From Cellulophaga algicola DSM 14237 (lineage in GTDB: Bacteria; Bacteroidota; Bacteroidia; Flavobacteriales; Flavobacteriaceae): DNA of 64,000 bases. The stretch covers positions 2,418,001 to 2,482,000 of the forward strand of contig NC_014934.1 in NCBI RefSeq assembly GCF_000186265.1. The letters are read 5' to 3'. The notes under the pieces were generated by a model, which saw nothing but the letters and a program-made list of their open reading frames with translations, searched no databases and was not told where the DNA came from. The number at the start of each line of letters is the position of its first letter. The first letter of the stretch is position 1. The position numbers and the translations under genes are program-made. Positions 18,272 through 25,568 of the stretch are shown one piece after another.

Positions 18272-18952
18272 TTACTTTGTTTCTCTTACAAGAATCTCAT
18301 CAATCATTCCGTAAACCTTAGCCTCGTCAGCTTTCATCCAGTAGTCACGATCACTATCGTCACGTACTTTCTCAATGTCATGATTAGAGTGTAAAGCAAT
18401 GATTTCGTATAATTCATCTTTAAGCTTTAAAATCTCTCTCGCAGTAATTTCTATATCACTTGCTTGTCCTTGAGCTCCGCCCATTGGTTGGTGAATCATA
18501 ACGCGAGAATGTGTTAATCCACTACGTTTTCCTTTTTCACCAGCACATAAAAGTACAGCACCCATTGATGCTGCCATTCCGGTACAGATTGTTGCTACAT
18601 CAGGCTTTATATACTGCATAGTGTCATAGATGCCTAAGCCAGCATATACACTTCCTCCAGGAGAGTTAATGTATATTTGAATGTCTTTTGAAGCGTCAGC
18701 ACTCTCTAAGAATAGTAATTGTGCTTGAACAATATTTGCTACTTGATCATTTATGCCAGTTCCTAAAAAGATGATTCTGTCCATCATTAATCTAGAAAAT
18801 ACGTCCATTGCAATTGCATTTAACTGGCGTTCTTCTATAATGTTGGGAGTCATGTTTGTAGGATACATGCTACTCATGATTTTATCGTAATACATGCTAC
18901 TAATACCTTGGTCTTTTATAGCATAGTTCTTGAATTCTTTTCCGTAATCCAT
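18272..18952 (-). CDS. clpP: ATP-dependent Clp protease proteolytic subunit ClpP
   Basis: The product has 226 residues. The catalytic triad is visible: Ser129 in MAASMGA, His154 in MIHQPMGG, and Asp203 in [11 protein letters not shown]. The N-terminal extension of about 30 residues before the conserved start region is usual for Bacteroidota ClpP. It assembles as a tetradecamer with ClpX. The gene begins only 21 bases after the T-run of the tig terminator, so its expression probably depends on read-through or on a promoter inside the 3' end of tig. Confidence 0.98.
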   Translation of the reverse strand: MDYGKEFKNYAIKDQGISSMYYDKIMSSMYPTNMTPNIIEERQLNAIAMDVFSRLMMDRIIFLGTGINDQVANIVQAQLLFLESADASKDIQIYINSPGGSVYAGLGIYDTMQYIKPDVATICTGMAASMGAVLLCAGEKGKRSGLTHSRVMIHQPMGGAQGQASDIEITAREILKLKDELYEIIALHSNHDIEKVRDDSDRDYWMKADEAKVYGMIDEILVRETK

Positions 18953-18976
18953 AGATATTTAGATATGTTTTTAAAT

Positions 18977-19011
18977 AAAAAAAAAGGTGTTGAAAACAAA
19001 TTTTCAACACC
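18977..19011 (-). terminator. Intrinsic terminator between tig and clpP
   Basis: GGTGTTGAAAA (18986-18996) pairs with TTTTCAACACC (19001-19011) over a 4-base loop, followed on the minus strand by nine or more T. It ends tig but also sits in the clpP leader. Confidence 0.88.
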
Positions 19012-19040
19012 GTAAAGATACTTATTTTATCTTTCAAAAA

Positions 19041-20363
19041 CTACCCGTAAACTTCCTTCACGAAGTTTTCGTAAGTAACTTCTTTAGTTTTTAGATTTGC
19101 TTTTTCTTTGTACAGTGTCAATAGCTTTTGACTCATTAACTGCTCTGACAGGCGCTTCACTTCATCTTGGTTAGATAAAACTCTAGCGGCAATGTTGTCT
19201 AATTCTTCTTCAGCAGGATTTAATTGGCCAAATTGAGCCATTTGTGTTTTGATGAATCCTTTTGAAAATTCTTTTAATTCATCAAACTGAACTTGAAGAT
19301 TGTTTTCTGTAATGATCTTACCTTCAATTAATTGATAACGTAAGCCTTTTTCAGATTTTTCGTATTCTGTAGTTGCTTCGTCATCAGTTAAGACTTTTTC
19401 GCCAGTTACTTGAATCCATTTTTTTAAGAAATCTGCAGGCAATTCAAATTTAGTTGTATCAATGAAGTTTTCAGTGATATCATTTAATAATTTTTGATCT
19501 GCTTGCTGCGTAAATTGTTGCTCAGAATCTTCTTTTATTTTCGTTTTTAACCCGTCTTCTGATGTTACTACATCTTTTCCGAAAAGTTTATCAAATAATT
19601 CTTGATCTAATTTTGCAGGCTCTCTTTCGTTGATTTCTTCAATAGTAAAACTTACATCAACAGCAAGTTTTTCCGCTTTATCAGCTTGTATTCCTAATGC
19701 AGCTGCTAATTCTTGATCTTCACCAAACAATCCTTTAGTTGAAATAGTGATAACATCACCAACTTTAGCACCTACTAAGGCATCTGTAGCTTTTTTGCTT
19801 TTTAACGTGCTTATTTCTAAAGTAGCTTTGTTTTCAATTTCTTCTTCTTCGTTTTTGAAAACGCCAACAACTTCGTCTTTCTTAGTTACTTCAGTTTTAT
19901 TGGTAAGAGTGCCATATTGCTTCTGGATACGTTCAACTTGTTCGTTGATCATTTTATCATCAGCAACTATCTTGTACTGTGTAATAGCCTTTTTAGATTT
20001 TAAATCTACTTCAAAGCTAGGAGCTAGTCCCAATTCGAATTCGAATTCAAAATCTTCAGCATCCCAATTAAAATTATCACGTTGTTTTGGTAAAGGATTA
20101 CCAAGTACATCTAATTTTTCCTCAGTAAGATACTTATTAAGGTTGTCTTGTATTAATTTATTTACTTCTTCAACTAATACGGCTTTACCGTATTGTTTTT
20201 TGATAAGACCCATTGGTACTTGTCCTTTTCTGAATCCAGGAATATCTGCTTTTTTCCTGTAGTCTTTAAGGATAGTTTCTACCTTGTCTTGATAATCATC
20301 TTTTGTAACGGCAACCTTTACAACAGCGTTTAATTCGTTAATCTGTTCTTTAGTGATATTCAT
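19041..20363 (-). CDS. tig: Trigger factor
   Basis: The product has 440 residues from the chosen start MNITKEQINELNAVV. The N-terminal ribosome-binding domain has the signature IPGFRKGQVPMGLIKKQYG. The middle region corresponds to the degenerate FKBP-like domain and the rest is the helical C-terminal domain; low identity outside the N-domain is normal for Bacteroidota. Trigger factor is the ribosome-bound chaperone. An upstream ATG (20429) would start inside the promoter (-7 box at 20399-20406), so 20363 is preferred. It stands before clpP-clpX as in many bacteria. Confidence 0.93.
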   Translation of the reverse strand: MNITKEQINELNAVVKVAVTKDDYQDKVETILKDYRKKADIPGFRKGQVPMGLIKKQYGKAVLVEEVNKLIQDNLNKYLTEEKLDVLGNPLPKQRDNFNWDAEDFEFEFELGLAPSFEVDLKSKKAITQYKIVADDKMINEQVERIQKQYGTLTNKTEVTKKDEVVGVFKNEEEEIENKATLEISTLKSKKATDALVGAKVGDVITISTKGLFGEDQELAAALGIQADKAEKLAVDVSFTIEEINEREPAKLDQELFDKLFGKDVVTSEDGLKTKIKEDSEQQFTQQADQKLLNDITENFIDTTKFELPADFLKKWIQVTGEKVLTDDEATTEYEKSEKGLRYQLIEGKIITENNLQVQFDELKEFSKGFIKTQMAQFGQLNPAEEELDNIAARVLSNQDEVKRLSEQLMSQKLLTLYKEKANLKTKEVTYENFVKEVYG

Positions 20364-20398
20364 CTCTATATCTAATTTTACATCAATAAAATGGGCTG

Positions 20399-20429
20399 CA
20401 AAAGTACTACATTTTGTGAATCTTGGCAA
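20399..20429 (-). promoter_or_regulatory. tig promoter
   Basis: On the minus strand TTG (20427-20429) is followed after 20 bases by TACTTTTG (20399-20406), a good -33/-7 pair. It places the transcript start about 30 bases before the tig ATG and decides the start choice. Confidence 0.72.
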
Positions 20430-20464
20430 CTTTTTAAGTGGCTGAATTTCAAAAGTGTAACTTC

Positions 20465-20812
20465 TTATTGTTTGTCGTCATTTAATAACGAGAAAAATAT
20501 AGATTGCAAAAAAGATAAGCAAAGACTGAATAGTATTGCCCATAAAACGCCATCAACTCTAAAGCCATCAATTAAATTGCTGGCTAATAATATGATGATT
20601 GCATTTATGATTAATAAAAATAAACCTAATGTTAGAATAGTTACTGGCAAGGTTAAAATTACTAAAATTGGCTTTACTATAAAATTAAGTAAACTCAATA
20701 CGATGGCAACAATTATTGCGGTAAAGTAGGTATCTACATATACATTTGGTAATATCTTGGATAAAATAACGACAGCTATAGCGCTTAAAAGTATTCTTAA
20801 TAGTAGTTTCAT
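20465..20812 (-). CDS. Phage-holin-family (YvlD-like) small membrane protein
   Basis: The product has 115 residues with about four membrane segments. The conserved core NFIVKPILVILTLPVTILTLGLFLLIINAIIILL matches the chromosomal holin IV/YvlD family, whose members are ordinary membrane proteins of unknown role and not phage lysis genes. It ends with LLNDDKQ. No phage genes are nearby. It lies between tig and the esterase on the same strand; the 69-base gap to the esterase shows no terminator, so co-transcription is possible. Confidence 0.85.
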   Translation of the reverse strand: MKLLLRILLSAIAVVILSKILPNVYVDTYFTAIIVAIVLSLLNFIVKPILVILTLPVTILTLGLFLLIINAIIILLASNLIDGFRVDGVLWAILFSLCLSFLQSIFFSLLNDDKQ

Positions 20813-20881
20813 AAGTTTTTTTTTTAGTTAAGATTCTTTGCTTAAAAAGCAAATTAAAGATACGCAAAAGGTTCTGAGTTG

Positions 20882-21652
20882 CTACGAATTCATGAATTCA
20901 AATGAATAGTCAAAAAACTGCTTGGGGTTTTCGGCATGTAACCAGTGACCTGCATTCTCAATATTTTTTATTTGTGCATTTGGGAAATGTCTTTTTATTT
21001 CAGCAAAATCTTCTAGAACGATGTATTCTGATTTGTCTCCTCTTAAGAATAGAGTAGGGCCAGAGTAGCTTGCTGTGTTGTTTATATTTTCTCCAACTTC
21101 TTCCATTTTTTCACTTAAAACTTTTAAGTTGAACCTGAAGTCTAACACGCCTTTTTCTTTCCAATATAAATTTTTTAATAAAAATTGACGTGTTCCAGAA
21201 TCTCGGATATACTTTTTCAATGCAATGTCAGCTTCTGTTCTTGAGGTTAATGTGCTCAATTGTATTGCGTTTAAAGCATTTATGATTTCTTGGTGGTGTG
21301 GAGGGTAGTATTTAGGAGCAATGTCTGCTATAATTAATTTCTCAACTTTTTCTGGATACGTACATGCAAAAAGCATAGCAGTTTTTCCACCCATAGAGTG
21401 GCCTAAAATGAACGCACTTTTAATTTGATGATGATCCATATAAAAATGTAAATCTTCAACCAATAAATCGTAGTTAAAGGCATCACTTTGAAAACTTTTA
21501 CCATGATTTCTTTGGTCTAAAAGATGTACTTCGAATCCATTTTCTGAATATTGATTACCTAGGCTTTTCCAGTTATCAGACATCCCTAAAAAGCCATGAA
21601 GAATAAGTAAAGGCTTGCCACTACCGAGTATTTGAGAGTGTAAAATTTGCAT
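20882..21652 (-). CDS. Alpha/beta-hydrolase, YbfF-like esterase
   Basis: The product has 256 residues. The fold landmarks are LLILHGFLGMSDNW (HG oxyanion loop), FILGHSMGGKTAM (nucleophile Ser in GHSMGG, about position 98), an acid in LFLRGDKSEY and a catalytic His in IENAGHWLHAENP, close to YbfF/acyl-CoA esterase proteins. The start codon overlaps the pdxJ stop by one base (TAATG), indicating translational coupling. The substrate is not evident. Confidence 0.88.
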   Translation of the reverse strand: MQILHSQILGSGKPLLILHGFLGMSDNWKSLGNQYSENGFEVHLLDQRNHGKSFQSDAFNYDLLVEDLHFYMDHHQIKSAFILGHSMGGKTAMLFACTYPEKVEKLIIADIAPKYYPPHHQEIINALNAIQLSTLTSRTEADIALKKYIRDSGTRQFLLKNLYWKEKGVLDFRFNLKVLSEKMEEVGENINNTASYSGPTLFLRGDKSEYIVLEDFAEIKRHFPNAQIKNIENAGHWLHAENPKQFFDYSFEFMNS

Positions 21653-22380
21653 TATTTTAATTTGTGTAAATACATGTTAACTACATTGTCTAATCCAAAA
21701 TATAAGGCTTCACAGATTAAAGCGTGGCCAATAGATACTTCTAATAAATTTGGGATATTTTCTTTAAAAAATTTAATGTTATCTAAGCTTAAATCGTGTC
21801 CGGCATTAATCCCTAAGCCTAATTTTGTTGCAGTTTTTGCTGCATCAATAAAAGGTTGTATTGCTGCATTTTTGTCTTCTAGATTTTTTGCTATTCCATA
21901 ATTATGGGCAAAGCTTTCTGTATATAATTCAATTCTGTCTGCACCAACTTTTGCAGCGCCTTCTACCATTGCAGTGTCAGGATCTACAAATATTGAGGTT
22001 CTTATACCGTTTTCTTTAAAAGTCTTGATGACATCTTTTAAGAAATCATGGTGTTTTATCGTATTCCAGCCTGCGTTAGAGGTAATAGCATCTTCTGCGT
22101 CAGGTACAAGTGTTACTTGTGTTGGCTTTACGTCTAAAACTAAGGCTATAAAGTTCTTATTCGGGTTGCCTTCTATGTTGTATTCTGTCATGACAGTGTC
22201 CTTTAGTTCACGTGCGTCAGCATACCTAATATGTCGTTCGTCTGGCCTTGGGTGTATCGTAATACCTTGAGCTCCGAAATCTTCTATGTCTTTTGCGACA
22301 ACTAATAAATTGGGCACATTGCCTCCTCTAGCGTTTCTTAGCGTCGCAATTTTATTTATATTAACACTTAACTTTGTCAT
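21652..22380 (-). CDS. pdxJ: Pyridoxine 5'-phosphate synthase PdxJ
   Basis: The product has 242 residues, the usual length. Family motifs are KLSVNINKIATLRNARGG, GITIHPRPDERHI, VTLVPDAEDAITSNAGW, SIFVDPD, RIELYTESFA, GINAGHDLSLDNI and EVSIGHALICEAL. PdxJ condenses 1-deoxyxylulose 5-phosphate with 3-amino-2-oxopropyl phosphate to make vitamin B6. It is the first gene of a unit with the coupled esterase, and is preceded by a -7 box at 22400-22407. Confidence 0.97.
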   Translation of the reverse strand: MTKLSVNINKIATLRNARGGNVPNLLVVAKDIEDFGAQGITIHPRPDERHIRYADARELKDTVMTEYNIEGNPNKNFIALVLDVKPTQVTLVPDAEDAITSNAGWNTIKHHDFLKDVIKTFKENGIRTSIFVDPDTAMVEGAAKVGADRIELYTESFAHNYGIAKNLEDKNAAIQPFIDAAKTATKLGLGINAGHDLSLDNIKFFKENIPNLLEVSIGHALICEALYFGLDNVVNMYLHKLK

Positions 22381-22399
22381 ATTTCATTTTTCTTGAAAA

Positions 22400-22407
22400 C
22401 AAAAATA
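22400..22407 (-). promoter_or_regulatory. -7 box of pdxJ
   Basis: On the minus strand TATTTTTG fits TAnnTTTG, 20 bases before the pdxJ ATG, predicting a very short leader. Confidence 0.6.
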
Positions 22408-22465
22408 CAAATAAGGCATGCTTTTTGCCATATATAATTAGTAATTTGCAGTAATAAGAAGGATT

Positions 22466-23122
22466 ATGAATATACAATCACATATAATAACTACGCTTCC
22501 AGTGTTTAAATTGGAAGGCGCTATGAAAGACGTTGTGAAATTTTTTAAGGAGACCACGTATTCACATATTGCCATCGTGGAGGATGAAAAATTTCTAGGG
22601 GTTATTTCTGAGAATGATATGGAGGTTTTTGATGTTTCAAGTAAAATTGAGGAGTATAGGTTTAATCTGGAGTCAGTTTTTGTGACGGTAGATACTTCAT
22701 GGCTAGATGTATTAGAGTCTTTTGCAAGGAATGATGCTAATATAGTTCCTGTTTTAGATGGAAACTCTCTAGTGGTTGGGTATTATTTATTAACGGATAT
22801 AGTTACTGTTTTTATAGATACGCCATTCTTTACAGAGCCGGGAGGTATTCTTGTTATTGCAAAAGGGGTAAAAGATTATTCGTTTAGTGAAATTGCTCAG
22901 ATAGTAGAAAGTAATAATACCAAGTTGATTGGAGGGTTTATAACGGATTCAAGAAATGATGTTATTCAAGTTACTCTTAAAATTGGAGCGTCTAATTTGA
23001 ATGAAATTATACAGACTTTTAGACGGTATAATTACACCATTTTGTTTGGAAACAATGATGATCAATTTTTAGAAGATTTAAAAGAAAGATCTGATTATTT
23101 AAATAAATACTTAAACGTTTAG
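22466..23122 (+). CDS. CBS-domain protein
   Basis: The product has 218 residues. A CBS pair occupies about 1-125, with HIAIVEDEKFLGVISENDM in the first repeat and ANIVPVLDGNSLVVGYYLLTDI in the second. Residues about 140-200 resemble a small ACT-like regulatory fold (GGILVIAKGVKDYSFSEIAQIV). CBS pairs bind adenine nucleotides and sense energy state. It directly precedes nadK with a 5-base gap and opens the nadK-porG-uppS-bamA cluster, so it may tune NAD kinase or envelope synthesis; that is inference. Confidence 0.85.
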   Translation: MNIQSHIITTLPVFKLEGAMKDVVKFFKETTYSHIAIVEDEKFLGVISENDMEVFDVSSKIEEYRFNLESVFVTVDTSWLDVLESFARNDANIVPVLDGNSLVVGYYLLTDIVTVFIDTPFFTEPGGILVIAKGVKDYSFSEIAQIVESNNTKLIGGFITDSRNDVIQVTLKIGASNLNEIIQTFRRYNYTILFGNNDDQFLEDLKERSDYLNKYLNV

Positions 23123-23127
23123 TGCTT

Positions 23128-24009
23128 ATGAAAGTTGCCATTTATGGACAAACCTATTCTGATAATGCGCTTGATTATGTTGTTGAGTTATTAGATGAGT
23201 TGCGTACTATCCCCGCCGAAGTTTATTTTGAAGAAGACTTTTATCAATTACTTAAAAGCTCAAGGACAGTAGAAGAATTTAATGTCTTTACGGCAGAAAG
23301 TGGGTTAGATGATTCCTTTAATATGTTTGTGAGTTTTGGAGGAGACGGAACTATACTCCGTGCAATTACCTATGTTCGTGATTTAAATATTCCTATAGTA
23401 GGAGTAAATACAGGGCGTCTGGGTTTTTTGTCAACCTTTAAAAAAGAAGATGTTCGTAAAGTGGTTAAAGAATTTATTTCTGGGGCTTATACTATTGTAG
23501 AACGTAGTTTGGTAGAAGTGTATACAGATCCTCAGTTGCCAGAGTTTGAGAATTTAAACTTTGCGCTTAATGAAGTTACGGTAAGTAGAAAGGATACAAC
23601 TTCGATGATTACAGTAGAAACGCATTTAAATAATGAGTATTTAACGTCGTATTGGGCAGATGGTCTTATTGTTGCTACGCCTACAGGTTCAACAGGGTAT
23701 TCTTTAAGTTGTGGAGGGCCAGTAATAGCTCCTTCTGCGAAATCATTAATATTAACACCAATTGCACCACATAATTTAAATGCTAGACCCTTAGTTATTT
23801 CTGATGATACAGAGATTCGACTCAAGGTTTCGGGAAGAGAAGAGAATCATTTAGTTTCATTAGATTCTAGAATAGCTACCGTTGAAAATGGTAGAGAAAT
23901 AATAATCAAGAAATCTTCTATCACGATTAAAATGATAGAATATACTTCCGAAAGTTTTTTAAAAACACTCCGTAATAAATTATTATGGGGTGAGGATAAG
24001 CGTAATTGA
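23128..24009 (+). CDS. nadK: NAD kinase
   Basis: The product has 293 residues. The diagnostic motifs are present: SFGGDGTILRAI (GGDG), NTGRLGFLS, NEVTVSR, and TPTGSTGYSLSCGGPV. The enzyme phosphorylates NAD to NADP. A GTG at 23122 would overlap the CBS stop by one base, but the ATG at 23128 (MKVAIYGQTYSD) is the likely start. It is tightly coupled to the CBS gene and is followed by the porG promoter. Confidence 0.96.
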   Translation: MKVAIYGQTYSDNALDYVVELLDELRTIPAEVYFEEDFYQLLKSSRTVEEFNVFTAESGLDDSFNMFVSFGGDGTILRAITYVRDLNIPIVGVNTGRLGFLSTFKKEDVRKVVKEFISGAYTIVERSLVEVYTDPQLPEFENLNFALNEVTVSRKDTTSMITVETHLNNEYLTSYWADGLIVATPTGSTGYSLSCGGPVIAPSAKSLILTPIAPHNLNARPLVISDDTEIRLKVSGREENHLVSLDSRIATVENGREIIIKKSSITIKMIEYTSESFLKTLRNKLLWGEDKRN

Positions 24010-24101
24010 TTGGTTTTAAAACAATAAATGTTCTGAAATGTTGTTTATCTCTTAGAGAACATCAATCTAATAATTTCAGTTTTATAAACTGGTGAAATTG
24101 T

Positions 24102-24109
24102 TATATTTG
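24102..24109 (+). promoter_or_regulatory. -7 box of the porG-uppS-bamA transcript
   Basis: TATATTTG (TAnnTTTG) lies 16 bases before the porG ATG. Confidence 0.62.
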
Positions 24110-24125
24110 CAAACTTTTAAAATAC

Positions 24126-24821
24126 ATGAGGACATTTTTGGTGCTAATAATTGTCTTTTCTTTTTTAGAAATGAAAGGACAGACGTTCGAGGTTGGAGTA
24201 ATGGCTGGTGGAGTAAATAATATAGGAGATGTAGGGCGTACAAATTATATATTGCCATCTGGACCCGCTTTTGGAGGTATTTTTAAATGGAACAAAAGTA
24301 AGCGTTATGCGTGGCGTGCAAGTATATTGTATGGTGAGTTTACAGCAGACGACACAAAATCTAATATGACCTCTAGGCAACAAAGAGGTTATGTGGTAGA
24401 TAATAGTATATTGGAGTTTTCGGCAGGTTTGGAGCTTAATTTTGTAGAGTACAATTTACATCGATTAGGGCCAGCATTTACTCCTTATTTATATACAGGT
24501 ATAACTTACTTTAGGTATGATTATAATTATATAGACGCTAATCAGGTAATAAACTATGATGATCAAAGGGATGGGTCTTTTGCAATTCCTATGACGATTG
24601 GATTTAAATATAGGATTAGTCAGGTTTTAATCTTAGGAGGCGAAATTGGAGCGAGATATACGTTCACAGACAACTTAGATTTTAGTAATCCTGAAGATGA
24701 AAATCTTGAATCTCTGGATGTAGAATTTGGAAATATTTTTAGTAACGATTGGTATGTTTTCTCAGGGTTAACGTTAACTTATACCTTTAAGAGAAAACCT
24801 TGCTCTGATTGTTTTGATTAA
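24126..24821 (+). CDS. porG: Type IX secretion system protein PorG (DUF6089)
   Basis: The product has 231 residues. A short signal peptide (MRTFLVLIIVFSFLEMKGQ) precedes an outer-membrane beta-barrel made of alternating Tyr/Gly/Thr strands, e.g. FGGIFKWNKSKRYAWRAS, LGPAFTPYLYTGITYFRY, MTIGFKYRISQVLILGGEIG, ending in LTLTYTFKRKPCSDCFD. DUF6089 proteins directly upstream of uppS-bamA correspond to PorG, an outer-membrane part of the type IX secretion machine in Porphyromonas and flavobacteria. Synteny supports the name: uppS starts 6 bases later. No other Por genes are in this window. Confidence 0.82.
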   Translation: MRTFLVLIIVFSFLEMKGQTFEVGVMAGGVNNIGDVGRTNYILPSGPAFGGIFKWNKSKRYAWRASILYGEFTADDTKSNMTSRQQRGYVVDNSILEFSAGLELNFVEYNLHRLGPAFTPYLYTGITYFRYDYNYIDANQVINYDDQRDGSFAIPMTIGFKYRISQVLILGGEIGARYTFTDNLDFSNPEDENLESLDVEFGNIFSNDWYVFSGLTLTYTFKRKPCSDCFD

Positions 24822-24827
24822 AACATT

Positions 24828-25568
24828 ATGAACAGTATAGAGAATATTGATAAGACAAAACTGCCTAAACATCTCGCTATTATCATGGATGGTAATGGTA
24901 GATGGGCAAAACAACACGGTAAATTAAGAGTTTTTGGTCATGAAAATGGTGTAAAAACAGTGCGTGATGTTGTCGAGTCTTGTGTTAAAATGAAAATTCC
25001 TTACCTAACTCTTTATACTTTTTCTACGGAAAATTGGAAAAGACCAAAATTTGAAATAGATACCTTAATGAGACTTCTAGTTTCCTCGTTACGTAAAGAG
25101 CTGCCTAGCTTTATGGATAATGGTATTAAGCTTAATACTATAGGAAACATAGCCTCTTTGCCTAAAAGAGCGCATAAAGAATTGCTAGATGTAATTCAGA
25201 AAACAAGCAGTAATACAGGGATGACTTTAACTTTAGCGCTTAGTTATGGGGCTAGAGAGGAGCTTCAAAACGCTATACGAGAGATAAGTATCAAAGTTAA
25301 AAATAATATAATTTCCTCAGAAAATATTGACGAAACCATTATTAATACCCATCTTTACACGCATGATTTACCTGATGTAGACCTGCTTATACGTACAAGT
25401 GGAGAGCATAGGATTAGTAATTTTTTACTTTGGCAAATTGCATATGCTGAACTATATTTTACAAATGTCTTATGGCCCGACTTTACAGAGCAACATTTGG
25501 TTGAAGCAATTTTAAATTACCAAAATAGAGAACGAAGATTTGGAAAAACTAGCGAACAACTTATCTAG
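24828..25568 (+). CDS. uppS: Isoprenyl transferase (undecaprenyl diphosphate synthase)
   Basis: The product has 246 residues. The catalytic Asp21 lies in IIMDGNGRWAKQHG; later motifs are YLTLYTFSTENWKRP, LALSYGAREEL and DLLIRTSGEHRISNFLLWQ with AELYFTNVLWPDF. The enzyme extends farnesyl diphosphate to the C55 carrier lipid for peptidoglycan and O-antigen. It lies 6 bases after porG, and its 3' end overlaps the bamA start by 29 bases. Confidence 0.97.
   Translation: MNSIENIDKTKLPKHLAIIMDGNGRWAKQHGKLRVFGHENGVKTVRDVVESCVKMKIPYLTLYTFSTENWKRPKFEIDTLMRLLVSSLRKELPSFMDNGIKLNTIGNIASLPKRAHKELLDVIQKTSSNTGMTLTLALSYGAREELQNAIREISIKVKNNIISSENIDETIINTHLYTHDLPDVDLLIRTSGEHRISNFLLWQIAYAELYFTNVLWPDFTEQHLVEAILNYQNRERRFGKTSEQLI

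Noticed and set aside
19747-20262. 171-residue open frame opposite tig
   Set aside because: Low-complexity Ser/Leu/Phe-rich translation antisense to a clear trigger factor gene.
20465-20812. Holin-family gene as a sign of prophage
   Set aside because: The YvlD-like holin family is chromosomal, and no other phage gene is present.
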